A stretch of DNA of 12,292 bases from Comamonadaceae bacterium (GCA_947478935.1 CANJXV010000048.1:1-12292), one strand, 5' to 3'; numbered from the stretch's first letter, positions 1 to 6,963 are shown. Numbers and translations: made by a program. Notes: generated by a model not told the origin, from the sequence alone.

Positions 1-750
1 CAGGCCCTGGGCCAGTACCCGGCCCTCGCTGATGATGTAGGCGTGGTCGCAAATACCCAAGGTTTCGCGCACGTTATGGTCGGTGATCAGCACGCCGATA
101 TTGCGACTCTTCAAGAAATTGATGATGCGCTGAATCTCTATCACCGCAATCGGGTCAATGCCGGCAAAGGGCTCGTCCAGCAGGATAAAGCGCGGTTGGG
201 TCGCCAGCGCGCGCGCGATCTCGACGCGGCGCCGCTCGCCACCCGAGAGCGCGAGCGCGGGCGACATGCGCAGATGCTCAACCCGCAAATCCTGTAACAA
301 AGCCGTAAGGCGCGATTCGATCTCTACCTTGGAAAAGGCTTTTCCTTTGGCGTCGCGTTGCAACTCCAGCACCGCGCGGACGTTCTCCTGCACATTGAGT
401 TTGCGAAAAATTGAGGGTTCTTGAGGCAAATAGCCCAGGCCCAATCGCGCCCGCCGGTGAATCGGCATGTGCTCTATGGGCTGGCCATCGATGGTGATGC
501 TGCCGGCGCTGGCGCGCAACAGGCCGACAATCATGTAGAAAGAAGTGGTTTTACCCGCGCCGTTAGGCCCTAGCAAACCGACCACCTCGCCCGTGCGCAG
601 GGACATGGACACGTCTTGCACCACTCTACGCGCGCCATAGGACTTTTGCAGGTGCGCCGCTTCCAGCACGCCAATAGCCGTGTTGTGCGCCGCGCCCGCT
701 TGGGCCGACTGGGCGCCCATTTGCAGCACGGAAGGGCTATCGGATTTCAT
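1..750 (-). CDS. lptB: LptB, ATPase of the LPS export ABC transporter (3' end cut by window edge)
   Basis: Cytoplasmic ATPase that, with LptF and LptG, powers extraction of lipopolysaccharide from the inner membrane. The 250 codons present show Walker A GPNGAGKT (residues 61-68), Q-loop Q110, ABC signature LSGGE (168-172), Walker B ending in LLDEP (about 190-194) and H-loop His225 in ITDHN. The sequence reads through position 1 without a stop, so only the C-terminal tail is missing. The start at 750 lies in an ATGA overlap with the lptA stop (747-750), indicating translational coupling. The ABC core starts near residue 27, about 25 residues later than in E. coli LptB; a second Met at residue 11 is an alternative start. 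Family identification is firm; only the exact start is uncertain. Confidence 0.95.
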   Translation of the reverse strand, partial: MKSDSPSVLQMGAQSAQAGAAHNTAIGVLEAAHLQKSYGARRVVQDVSMSLRTGEVVGLLGPNGAGKTTSFYMIVGLLRASAGSITIDGQPIEHMPIHRRARLGLGYLPQEPSIFRKLNVQENVRAVLELQRDAKGKAFSKVEIESRLTALLQDLRVEHLRMSPALALSGGERRRVEIARALATQPRFILLDEPFAGIDPIAVIEIQRIINFLKSRNIGVLITDHNVRETLGICDHAYIISEGRVLAQGL

Positions 751-1307
751 GGGGTTTTGCTGGCGGCAGGTGCCGGGCTGGTCTTTTCTGGCTTGGGCGT
801 GATCACTGCACGCACGCGGCCAGGTGCAGCGCCCGCCGCGCTGCCATCGACTGCGAATTTTTCAGTGGCATTTTCGTAATTGATGACCGCACCGGTTACT
901 TCATCGGCCAAGGTGCTGCCCCGAAAACGGCGCATGACCGCATTGGTTTCAAAGCGCACGGTATCGGCTTTGCCGTTGTAAAACAGAGTTTCGGCTTCGC
1001 CTTCGATAAATTCGTCCACGCCTTCGCGCTTTTGCCGGAAAAAGGCGCGTTCTTTAGGTGTTCCGGTTACGGTGCCGTGTTGGTTGCCTTCGGGGTCCTC
1101 GCGCACTTCGACTTTGGCGCCGCGGATCACGATAGTGCCTTTGGTGGCGACGACTTTGCCGGTAAATACCGTGAGTTGTTGCGCATCTTCGTAGCGCATG
1201 CTGTCGGACTCGATATGCATGGGCTTGTTGCGGTCGGCTTTTTCGGCCCAGGCGCTTTGCAGCAGCCCGAAGGCCAGCGTTACCCAGAGAATTAAGATAA
1301 GTTTCAT
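747..1307 (-). CDS. lptA: LptA, periplasmic LPS transport bridge protein
   Basis: Periplasmic OstA/LptA-fold protein of 186 residues that polymerises into the bridge carrying LPS from the inner-membrane LptBFGC complex to outer-membrane LptD. A signal peptide is visible: Lys2, hydrophobic stretch 3-16, likely cleavage after Ala21 (SAWA|EK). The mature part begins with the family-typical PMHIESDSMRYED segment, followed by the TVFTGKVVATKGT beta-strand region. The last about 17 residues are rich in Pro, Ala and Lys. It precedes lptB with a 4-base overlap. Upstream there is no lptC; instead a 123-base gap separates it from dsbA and holds a likely promoter. No clear Shine-Dalgarno sequence precedes the ATG, where the bases are TTCGTGCCTTT. 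Confidence 0.93.
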   Translation of the reverse strand: MKLILILWVTLAFGLLQSAWAEKADRNKPMHIESDSMRYEDAQQLTVFTGKVVATKGTIVIRGAKVEVREDPEGNQHGTVTGTPKERAFFRQKREGVDEFIEGEAETLFYNGKADTVRFETNAVMRRFRGSTLADEVTGAVINYENATEKFAVDGSAAGAAPGRVRAVITPKPEKTSPAPAASKTP

Positions 1308-1311
1308 AAAG

Positions 1312-1342
1312 GCACGAAAATTGCTGAAAGCATTATTCGTGC
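1312..1342. repeat. Inverted repeat over the lptA start-site region
   Basis: The arms GCACGAA (1312-1318) and TTCGTGC (1336-1342) are perfect 7-base inverted copies separated by 17 bases. One arm sits exactly between the proposed -10 box and the likely transcription start of lptA. The other lies 4 bases upstream of the lptA ATG, where a ribosome-binding site would be. This may be an operator. In read-through RNA from dsbA it could also fold into a hairpin hiding the translation start. The pattern is seen directly; its function is inferred, and a 7-base dyad can occur by chance. Confidence 0.4.
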
Positions 1343-1371
1343 ATTCTAGCCACCGCTTTTCAAAAGCCCAA
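1343..1371 (-). promoter_or_regulatory. Probable sigma70-type promoter of lptAB
   Basis: On the minus strand, TTGGGC (1366-1371) is followed by a 17-base spacer and TAGAAT (1343-1348), a good match to the -35/-10 consensus. Predicted transcription starts near 1336, about 29 bases before the lptA ATG. This fits lptAB being transcribed separately from dsbA. A short hairpin between dsbA and this promoter (GCGGG 1404-1408, CCCGC 1414-1418) lacks a T-run on the minus strand, so it is at most a weak terminator. Confidence 0.55.
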
Positions 1372-1430
1372 GCGCCTATTGACTTTTGCGTGAAGAAGTT
1401 TTGGCGGGTTTGCCCCGCTGCGCAATCGCT

Positions 1431-2087
1431 TTAGGCGCGCTTACCGCGCAGGTCATCCACCAGCGATTGCACCACCAGCAGGGCCCGCTCCATGCTGCGC
1501 GCCATGCTGCCATCGGTATAAAACTGCCCGGCTACACCCAGGGCAGGCACGCCTTCCACCTTGTAGGCGTTTTGCAACTGCGAGCCTTTTTGCGCTTTGG
1601 TCACCACGCCAAACGAGTTGTACTCTTTGACAAACTTGGCCTGATCGACGCCGTTTTTAACCACCCATTCGACAATGGCCTCCGCCTTGGACAGATTGAG
1701 TTTTTCCACATGGATGGCCGCAAATACCTTGACGTGCAGCTTGCCCAACAAGCCCATGGATTCGAGGGTGTAAAACAGTTTTTGCTGCGGCACAAAGGTG
1801 TCATTGAAAGCCACTGGCACACGCCTGAAGACCACGTCTTTGGGCAGCTTTTGCACCCAATCGGCCAGGGTAGGTTCAAAGGCATTGCAGTGCGGGCAGT
1901 TGTACCAAAAAAACTCCACTACCTCGATTTTGCCGACAGGCGTCTCTACCGGCGCACGCGCTTCGAGCACCTGGTAGTCGGTGCCAGGGACTGGTTTTTT
2001 GAATTGTGCCAGTGCGATAGCCGGTGCCTGCAAGGCGATCAGTCCCGCCAGGGTTTGTTGTCCGAAATTACGTCGGGTGGGTGTCAT
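1431..2087 (-). CDS. dsbA: DsbA-family periplasmic thiol:disulfide oxidase
   Basis: Periplasmic thioredoxin-fold enzyme of 218 residues that introduces disulfide bonds into exported proteins and is itself reoxidised by DsbB. The active site CPHC is at residues 64-67, the DsbA-type dipeptide (Pro-His), inside FFWYNCPHC. The cis-proline loop is GVPAL with Pro181. The signal peptide ends near Ala27 (IALA|QF) and starts PTRRNF, so it has a twin-arginine-like n-region. GGAG at 2093-2096, 5 bases before the ATG, supports the start. It lies 39 bases downstream of the SPOR-domain gene and is probably co-transcribed with it and argS. Identification is firm at family level. Confidence 0.95.
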   Translation of the reverse strand: MTPTRRNFGQQTLAGLIALQAPAIALAQFKKPVPGTDYQVLEARAPVETPVGKIEVVEFFWYNCPHCNAFEPTLADWVQKLPKDVVFRRVPVAFNDTFVPQQKLFYTLESMGLLGKLHVKVFAAIHVEKLNLSKAEAIVEWVVKNGVDQAKFVKEYNSFGVVTKAQKGSQLQNAYKVEGVPALGVAGQFYTDGSMARSMERALLVVQSLVDDLRGKRA

Positions 2088-2126
2088 ACATACTCCGAAA
2101 AAATGATGCTTTTGCTGGCGCCGTTA

Positions 2127-2738
2127 CTAGCGCTGCACTTTTACCAGGACTGTGTCTGCCCCGGCCTTGTCCAATTTGTCTTTGGTGCGCTCGGCCTCTT
2201 CAATCTTTTCAAACGGGCCAACGCGTACGCGGTAAATCGGGCGCCCGCCTTGCTCGCGCTCTGTTACTGCCGCTTCTACGCCGGTCAGCGATAGCTTAGC
2301 GCGCTGGCTTTGTGCGTCGTCCATCGCTCTGAAAGCACCCACTTGCACGTAATAAGTGGTTTGGCCCGTAGGCACTGCGGCCGATGCAGCCTTGGCATTG
2401 GCCAGGGCGCCGATAGGGTCGGCGGCGGGCGCGATCGGCGTGGCGGTGGCCGCCGGTGTCGCCGGTGTGGGTATCGGCGCGGGCGCAATGCCGCCGGTGG
2501 TGGCATCCGCGGGAGAGGAGGCTTTGGGCGCCGGTTTACCGGTGATCAGGGCGTTCGGATCCCAGTCTTTATTCTTTTTGGTTTCGGCGTCGTTTTGGTC
2601 GGCGCTACGGGTTTGGCCTTTGCTCATAAAAGGCAGGGGCACTTTAGTCACGTATAGGGCCACACCAAAGGCAATGCCCAGGCCGACCACCAGTCCCAAT
2701 ACAAAACCCAAGAAGGTTCCGCCGCGTTGTTTTTGCAT
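2127..2738 (-). CDS. SPOR-domain inner-membrane protein, FtsN-like
   Basis: Predicted bitopic inner-membrane protein of 203 residues with a short cytoplasmic N-terminus (MQKQRGG), one Gly/Val-rich transmembrane helix at about 9-31, a long Ala/Pro-rich periplasmic linker (about 65-125) and a C-terminal SPOR domain at about 127-203. The two SPOR half-repeats are recognisable: YYVQVGAF (129-136) and YRVRVGPF (169-176). SPOR domains bind denuded septal peptidoglycan, so a role in cell division like FtsN is plausible. SPOR proteins are diverse, so a specific name is not assigned. The linker DNA near 2440-2480 is low-complexity with short imperfect repeats. It follows argS after 19 bases and precedes dsbA; the ribosome-binding site is weak. 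Confidence 0.88.
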   Translation of the reverse strand: MQKQRGGTFLGFVLGLVVGLGIAFGVALYVTKVPLPFMSKGQTRSADQNDAETKKNKDWDPNALITGKPAPKASSPADATTGGIAPAPIPTPATPAATATPIAPAADPIGALANAKAASAAVPTGQTTYYVQVGAFRAMDDAQSQRAKLSLTGVEAAVTEREQGGRPIYRVRVGPFEKIEEAERTKDKLDKAGADTVLVKVQR

Positions 2739-2757
2739 GTCTTGCTGCCTTGAATAA

Positions 2758-4455
2758 TTACATTTTGCGCGGTGCGCTTACCCCCAGCACCGCCAGGCCA
2801 TTGTGCAATACCTGCGCCGTCGCGGCCACCAGAGCCAGTCGCGCCAGTCGCACCGGCGCTTCGTCTACCAAGATGCGCTCGGCATCGTAATAGCTGTGGT
2901 AGCAGGCGGCTAGCTCGCGCAGGTAAAAGGTCACATCGTGGGGTGCAAAGTCTTGCGCGGCGGCGCTGAGCATTTCGGGGTACTTGGCCAGCAGCAGCAT
3001 CAGTGCCTGTGCTTGCGGGCTGGTCAGCGGGCCCAGGTCTGCGCTTGCTAGTTGCGCGCTGTCGCCACCCCAGGCCGTTAGCACCGAGCAGATACGCGCA
3101 TGCGCGTACTGCACGTAATAGACCGGGTTGTCGTTGTTTTTGGCCACCGCCAGGTCGACGTCGAAGGTGTATTCAGTGTCAGGCTTGCGGCTAAGCAGGA
3201 AAAAGCGCACTGCATCGGCGCTGGTCCATTCAATCAGGTCACGCAGGGTGACATAGCTGCCTGCACGTTTAGAAATTTTCACTTCCTCGCCACCACGCAC
3301 CACGCGCACCATGGTGTGCAGCACATAGTCCGGGTAGCCCTGCGGGATGCCCACGCCCGCCGCTTGTAAGCCGGCGCGCACGCGAGCAATCGTGCCGTGG
3401 TGGTCAGTGCCCTGGATGTTGACGACCTTGGTGAATCCGCGCTCCCATTTGGCGATGTGGTAGGCCACGTCGGGCACAAAATAGGTGTAGCTGCCGTCGC
3501 GTTTTTTCATGACGCGGTCTTTGTCGTCGCCGTAGTCGGTGGAGCGCAGCCACAAGGCGCCGTCTTGTTCGTAGGTCTTGCCAGCGGCTTGCAATTTTTC
3601 TACCGTAGCCGCCACCCGCCCGCTGCTGTATAGGCTGCTTTCCAGGTAGTAGTTGTCAAAATGCAGAGCAAACGCTTTGAGGTCCAGGTCCTGTTCGCGG
3701 CGCAAATAGGCTACGGCAAATTCGCGGATATTGTCTATGTCTTCAATATTGCCGCTAGCAGTGAATTGCCGGTCATCCGAAACAACCGTTTTAGCGGCTT
3801 TGAAATCGTCTGCAATATCGGCGATGTAGTCGCCGTTGTAAAAAGATTTGCTTGCCGGGTCTTGGGGGTCGGTGGGCCAGCCGGTATCTCCCGGGTGCAT
3901 GCCGCGCGCGCGCAATTGGGTGCTGGTGGCCAGGGTGTTGATTTGCACACCGGCGTCGTTGTAATAAAACTCGCGGTAGACGTCCCAGCCCTGGGTTTGC
4001 AGCAAATTGCAAATCGCATCGCCAAGCGCCGCCTGGCGGCCATGGCCTACATGCAAAGGCCCAGTCGGGTTGGCCGACACAAATTCCACCAACACGCGCT
4101 GCCCGTTGCCCGCTTGCTTGCCAAAGCTTGCTGTGGTTTGCAATATTTCCTGCACTACCTGCTGCTTGGCCTCAGGCCGCAGGCGCATATTGATAAAGCC
4201 CGGCCCGGCAATGTCAATGTCTTGCACCCACTGCGCAAAAGCGCTTTGCGCCAGCAACAGGGCGCGCAATTGCTCGGCGACCTGGCGCGGATTGCTTTTA
4301 AGGGGTTTGGCCAATTGCATCGCAGCGGTGCTGGCGAAGTCGCCATGGGCGGCGACTTTGGGCGATTCAAGGGCTGCTTGGCTGCCTGCGCCGGGGAGCA
4401 GGGTTTCCAGCGAAGCGGCCAGCGCTGCCAGAAGTTCGGATTTGACGGAGGGCAT
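2758..4455 (-). CDS. argS: Arginyl-tRNA synthetase
   Basis: Cytoplasmic class I aminoacyl-tRNA synthetase of 565 residues, normal length, charging tRNA-Arg with arginine. An N-terminal tRNA-recognition domain (about 1-115) precedes the catalytic Rossmann core with the HIGH-type motif HVGH (135-138) in ANPTGPLHVGHGR. The KMSKS-type motif is KISKRAG (393-399), and a C-terminal DALR anticodon-binding domain ends at the last residues. The MPSVKSELLAAL start is typical for this family although no good Shine-Dalgarno sequence precedes it. It is the first gene of the minus-strand group with the SPOR gene and dsbA and is divergent from psiF across 202 bases. A TTGACG hexamer on the minus strand (4529-4534) could be part of its promoter, but no matching -10 box is evident. 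Confidence 0.97.
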   Translation of the reverse strand: MPSVKSELLAALAASLETLLPGAGSQAALESPKVAAHGDFASTAAMQLAKPLKSNPRQVAEQLRALLLAQSAFAQWVQDIDIAGPGFINMRLRPEAKQQVVQEILQTTASFGKQAGNGQRVLVEFVSANPTGPLHVGHGRQAALGDAICNLLQTQGWDVYREFYYNDAGVQINTLATSTQLRARGMHPGDTGWPTDPQDPASKSFYNGDYIADIADDFKAAKTVVSDDRQFTASGNIEDIDNIREFAVAYLRREQDLDLKAFALHFDNYYLESSLYSSGRVAATVEKLQAAGKTYEQDGALWLRSTDYGDDKDRVMKKRDGSYTYFVPDVAYHIAKWERGFTKVVNIQGTDHHGTIARVRAGLQAAGVGIPQGYPDYVLHTMVRVVRGGEEVKISKRAGSYVTLRDLIEWTSADAVRFFLLSRKPDTEYTFDVDLAVAKNNDNPVYYVQYAHARICSVLTAWGGDSAQLASADLGPLTSPQAQALMLLLAKYPEMLSAAAQDFAPHDVTFYLRELAACYHSYYDAERILVDEAPVRLARLALVAATAQVLHNGLAVLGVSAPRKM

Positions 4456-4549
4456 GGCGGCGATTTTAGGGGGAGGTTCTTGCCGCTTTGGAGGCGCTGG
4501 ACGATGGATCTGGCTTTTACTTGTGCTCCGTCAAGAATATGGGGCCTCG

Positions 4550-4568
4550 CTGTCATCGCCCCTGTGCT
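4550..4568 (+). promoter_or_regulatory. Possible Pho box upstream of psiF
   Basis: CTGTCAT (4550-4556) matches the PhoB half-site consensus exactly, and CTGTGCT (4562-4568) matches it at 5 of 7 positions. The spacer is 5 bases rather than the usual 4. The site lies about 90 bases before the psiF start. E. coli psiF is phosphate-starvation inducible, which makes a PhoB site plausible. The second half-site is weak, and no -10 box stands at the usual distance: TATGCT (4586-4591) is 17 bases away. Confidence 0.3.
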
Positions 4569-4657
4569 TTGTTGCACCGCCGTTGTATGCTGTAGTCGGC
4601 AGCAAGGAATGCTGTCGCCGCGCAGGCGGTTTGTTAATTTAACTGAAGGAGGTTTTT

Positions 4658-4966
4658 ATGAAAAATAGATTTGTAGCGCTATCCCTTTGCTTGGCTTTCG
4701 TCGCAGGCAGCGCAGTTGCCGCCAGTGACCAGCAAAATAAAATGGGTACCTGCAACGCCGAAGCCAAAACCAAAGAGCTCAAAGGCGACGAGCGCAAAAA
4801 GTTCATGAGCGAGTGCTTAAGCGCCAAGGCACCGGCACCTGCCGCATCCGAATCCGGTACGCCGCAGCAAAACAAAATGAAGACCTGCAATGCCGATGCC
4901 AAAACCAAAGAGCTCAAAGGCGACGAGCGCAAAAAATTCATGAGCGAGTGCTTGAGCGCCAAATAA
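4658..4966 (+). CDS. psiF: Secreted PsiF-repeat protein with two repeats
   Basis: Small predicted periplasmic protein of 102 residues. The signal peptide spans about 1-22 (Lys2 and Arg4, hydrophobic 5-18, likely cleavage near AVAA|SD). The mature part is two 33-residue PsiF-type units, residues 25-57 and 70-102, joined by an Ala/Pro/Ser linker. Each unit has the pattern QQNKM..CNA.AKTKELKGDERKKFMSECLSAK, with one Cys near each end (32/53 and 77/98). The units differ at only 2 residues. The PsiF family is named after a phosphate-starvation-inducible E. coli gene; its molecular function is unknown to me. A strong ribosome-binding site AAGGAGG (4646-4652) lies 5 bases before the ATG. The paired cysteines could be oxidised by a DsbA, but that is inference. 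Confidence 0.88.
   Translation: MKNRFVALSLCLAFVAGSAVAASDQQNKMGTCNAEAKTKELKGDERKKFMSECLSAKAPAPAASESGTPQQNKMKTCNADAKTKELKGDERKKFMSECLSAK
4730..4963 (+). repeat. Direct duplication inside psiF (two 99-base copies)
   Basis: Copy 1 is 4730-4828 and copy 2 is 4865-4963, separated by 36 bases. By eye 90 of 99 bases agree, and a stretch of about 38 bases around AAAGAGCTCAAAGGCGACGA is identical, synonymous sites included. This suggests recent duplication or gene conversion between the units. The duplication is in frame and adds one complete repeat unit to the protein. Confidence 0.9.
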
Positions 4967-5054
4967 ACGCAAACGCACGGGCCTTGCTGAGCCCGGATGA
5001 ATACGCACTGAAGCAGACTTCGCGGGGTCTGTACCTTCACTAAAGCGCACTTAT

Positions 5055-5076
5055 CCGGTTAATCGGCCGGTTTTTT
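5055..5076 (+). terminator. Weak Rho-independent terminator candidate after psiF
   Basis: CCGG (5055-5058) can pair with CCGG (5067-5070) around an 8-base loop and is followed directly by TTTTTT (5071-5076). The stem is only 4 G/C pairs, so the hairpin is weak. Its position about 90 bases after the psiF stop suits a terminator for that gene. Confidence 0.4.
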
Positions 5077-5108
5077 CCTTATGGCCCCTGTCGCCGGGTG
5101 CCCAGACA

Positions 5109-5148
5109 GCGGCGGCGTGCGCTCAGGCCTGCGCCGCCGCGCTTTTTT
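5109..5148 (+). terminator. Strong terminator-like hairpin in front of the SDR gene
   Basis: GCGGCGGCG (5109-5117) pairs perfectly with CGCCGCCGC (5132-5140), and the stem is followed by GC and TTTTTT (5143-5148). The loop is 14 bases. This is a classic Rho-independent terminator on the plus strand. It ends only 16 bases before the ATG of the dehydrogenase, leaving no room for a normal promoter after it. It is either the psiF terminator with read-through or an attenuator of the downstream gene. Confidence 0.75.
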
Positions 5149-5164
5149 CCAGAAAGGTAAGACC

Positions 5165-5956
5165 ATGGGTAAGTCCATTCTCATAACCGGTGCGGGCACG
5201 GGTATCGGCCACGACGCTGCGTTTGCCCTGGCCGCGCGCGGCCACCAGGTGCTGGCTACGACCATCAACGAAGATCAGGCCCAGGCCTTGCGCCAGGAAT
5301 GCGCTTCGCGCGCCGTAGTCATAGACGTGTTCAAGCTAGACATCACCAACCCGCTAGACCGCGCGCTGATCGCTGATCGCCACATCGATGTATTGGTCAA
5401 CAACGCCGCCTTGGGTGAATCGGGCTCATTGGCTGAGGTGGACATGGACCGGGTGCGCCGCATTTTTGAGGTGAATTTGTTCTCCACCTTGGCGCTCACG
5501 CAAGTGGCGCTGCGCGGCATGATTACCCGTCAACGAGGCACGGTGGTATTTATCAGTTCCATAGCCGGACGTGTGCCTTTTCCATTTGTAATGCCCTATT
5601 CCATGACCAAGTTCGCGCTATCGGCAGCGGCCGCAGGTTTGCGCGTCGAAATGGACCAGCTGGGCAAGGGCATTTCGGTGTGCGTGGTCGAGCCTGGCGC
5701 CATCCACACCGGCTTTAACCAAAGCATGACCGCCAGCAAATACGCCTGGATGGGCCCGGATTCCTACTTTCATGACCAGAAAGAAAAAATGCAGGCCGAG
5801 GAAAAACGCACCTTCAGCTTTTTAGAAGCCAAAAGCACAGATACGGTGGTCGCGGCGATAGTGAAAGCTAGCGAAGCCAAGCGCCCGCGCTTGCGCTACG
5901 TGGCGCCGTGGATACAAGGTTTTGGCGTGCGCCTGGCGCGCATCTTTGGCGTGTAA
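5165..5956 (+). CDS. Short-chain dehydrogenase/reductase (SDR), substrate unknown
   Basis: Cytoplasmic NAD(P)-dependent oxidoreductase of 263 residues, usual length for a classical SDR. The cofactor-binding TGAGTGIG motif is at 8-15, and the structural NNAA motif at 79-82. The catalytic set is complete: Asn104, Ser132, Tyr145 and Lys149, the last two in YSMTK. The substrate cannot be told from sequence. The start at 5165 is chosen because GKSILITGAG begins the Rossmann fold at once and AAAGG (5153-5157) lies 7 bases upstream. An upstream in-frame ATG at 5081 would place the terminator hairpin inside the protein. It is preceded by the hairpin at 5109-5148 and is convergent with ubiA. Confidence 0.92.
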   Translation: MGKSILITGAGTGIGHDAAFALAARGHQVLATTINEDQAQALRQECASRAVVIDVFKLDITNPLDRALIADRHIDVLVNNAALGESGSLAEVDMDRVRRIFEVNLFSTLALTQVALRGMITRQRGTVVFISSIAGRVPFPFVMPYSMTKFALSAAAAGLRVEMDQLGKGISVCVVEPGAIHTGFNQSMTASKYAWMGPDSYFHDQKEKMQAEEKRTFSFLEAKSTDTVVAAIVKASEAKRPRLRYVAPWIQGFGVRLARIFGV

Positions 5957-5984
5957 GTGCTTTTGTAGGGGCTCTACCCAGTAG

Positions 5985-6011
5985 GGCGTCCTTGGACGCC
6001 GGATGGTTTTT
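5985..6011 (+). terminator. Probable terminator of the SDR gene
   Basis: GGCGTC (5985-5990) pairs with GACGCC (5995-6000) around the tetraloop CTTG; a TTTTT run (6007-6011) follows after 6 bases. It lies 28 bases after the SDR stop, between convergent genes. No T-run is present on the minus-strand side, so it would serve the SDR gene rather than ubiA. Confidence 0.5.
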
Positions 6012-6043
6012 AGGTGTGCGGGGCGCTTGAATGCAAAACCGGG

Positions 6044-6934
6044 CTACCAAGGCAGGCTCAGCGCAATGCCCACAAACACCGCAAAGCCCAGCCAATGGTT
6101 TTGCCTGAAGGCAGTAAAACAGTTGTCACGCTCGCGCAGACGTATCAGGCGGTAATGCCACAGAGCTTGCGCTGTCGCCGCTGCCAGCCCCGCTATCCAG
6201 GCGGGATACGTTAAGGCCTGCGCCAGCACTGCGCCCCAGATGCCGAGGTAAGCAGCATAAAAAAGCATCACCGCCGCCACGTCCCAGCGCCCTAAGGTGA
6301 TGGCGGAGGTGCGTATGCCAATGTGGAGGTCATCCTCACGGTCCACCATGGCGTATTCGGTGTCGTAGGCCAGCACCCAAAACAAATTGCCCAAGAGCAG
6401 CAGTGCCGCCGTCCAAGGCACCGCGCCTTGCACTGCGCTATAGGCCATGGGAATGCCAAAGCTGAAAGCTACCCCCAGCACTGCCTGCGGCATGGACACG
6501 ATGCGTTTGGCAAACGGGTAGGCAATTGCCACCGCCAGGGCTGCAAACGATAAATAGATGGTGGCGGTATGGGTCGTTAGCACCAGGCCAAAGGCCAACA
6601 AGGCCAGCGCCGCGCCCACCGCCAGCGCTTCGCGCGCTTGCAACCGGCCACTGGTTACCGGGCGCTGCGCGGTGCGGCGCACATGGCGGTCAAAATCCCG
6701 GTCGGCCACGTCATTGACGCAGCAACCCGCGCTGCGCATCAGCACCGTGCCCAGCGTAAACACCAGTAACAAATGCCAACCCGGAAAGCCCCCTGCAGCC
6801 AGCCACAAAGCGCTGAGCGTGGGCCACAGCAGAAGCAACCAACCGGCGGGTCGGTTCCAGCGGATGAGGTCTAGGTACAGAGCCAGGCGCTCGCGCCAGC
6901 GAGCGTGCGCAGGCATAAAGTCAGTCGGGTCCAT
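6044..6934 (-). CDS. ubiA: 4-hydroxybenzoate polyprenyltransferase UbiA
   Basis: Integral inner-membrane prenyltransferase of 296 residues that attaches the polyprenyl tail to 4-hydroxybenzoate in ubiquinone biosynthesis. Both Asp-rich Mg-diphosphate binding motifs of the UbiA family are intact: NDVADRDFD (74-82) and DTEYAMVDREDD (191-202), matching NDxxDxxxD and DxxYxxxDxxxD. Many hydrophobic segments (for example about 33-50, 53-70, 105-120, 124-140, 176-190, 218-240) fit the usual multi-helix bundle. The conserved LIRWNRPAGWLLLLWPT opening supports the start, although its ribosome-binding site is weak. It lies 29 bases downstream of oxyR and is likely co-transcribed with it. Confidence 0.95.
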   Translation of the reverse strand: MDPTDFMPAHARWRERLALYLDLIRWNRPAGWLLLLWPTLSALWLAAGGFPGWHLLLVFTLGTVLMRSAGCCVNDVADRDFDRHVRRTAQRPVTSGRLQAREALAVGAALALLAFGLVLTTHTATIYLSFAALAVAIAYPFAKRIVSMPQAVLGVAFSFGIPMAYSAVQGAVPWTAALLLLGNLFWVLAYDTEYAMVDREDDLHIGIRTSAITLGRWDVAAVMLFYAAYLGIWGAVLAQALTYPAWIAGLAAATAQALWHYRLIRLRERDNCFTAFRQNHWLGFAVFVGIALSLPW

Positions 6935-6963
6935 GGATGCGTAAGGCGTGGCGGCCCGGCTTG

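Noticed and set aside
1386..2294. Open plus-strand frame of 302 codons antisense to dsbA and the SPOR gene
   Set aside because: It is complementary to a clear dsbA with its active site and signal peptide, shows no recognisable domain, and is explained by G/C-rich codon bias on the opposite strand.
3661..4668. Open plus-strand frame of 335 codons antisense to argS
   Set aside because: It overlaps the N-terminal half of an intact argS, has no domain I recognise and ends inside the psiF start region.
4978..5031. Two small hairpins after psiF (CGGGC/GCCCG at 4978-4995 and CAGAC/GTCTG at 5014-5031)
   Set aside because: Both have 5-pair stems with 8-base loops and no T-run, so they cannot be told from chance.
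5081..5164. Longer N-terminus for the SDR protein from an ATG at 5081
   Set aside because: It would encode the terminator hairpin; the ATG at 5165 has a ribosome-binding site and starts directly at the Rossmann fold.
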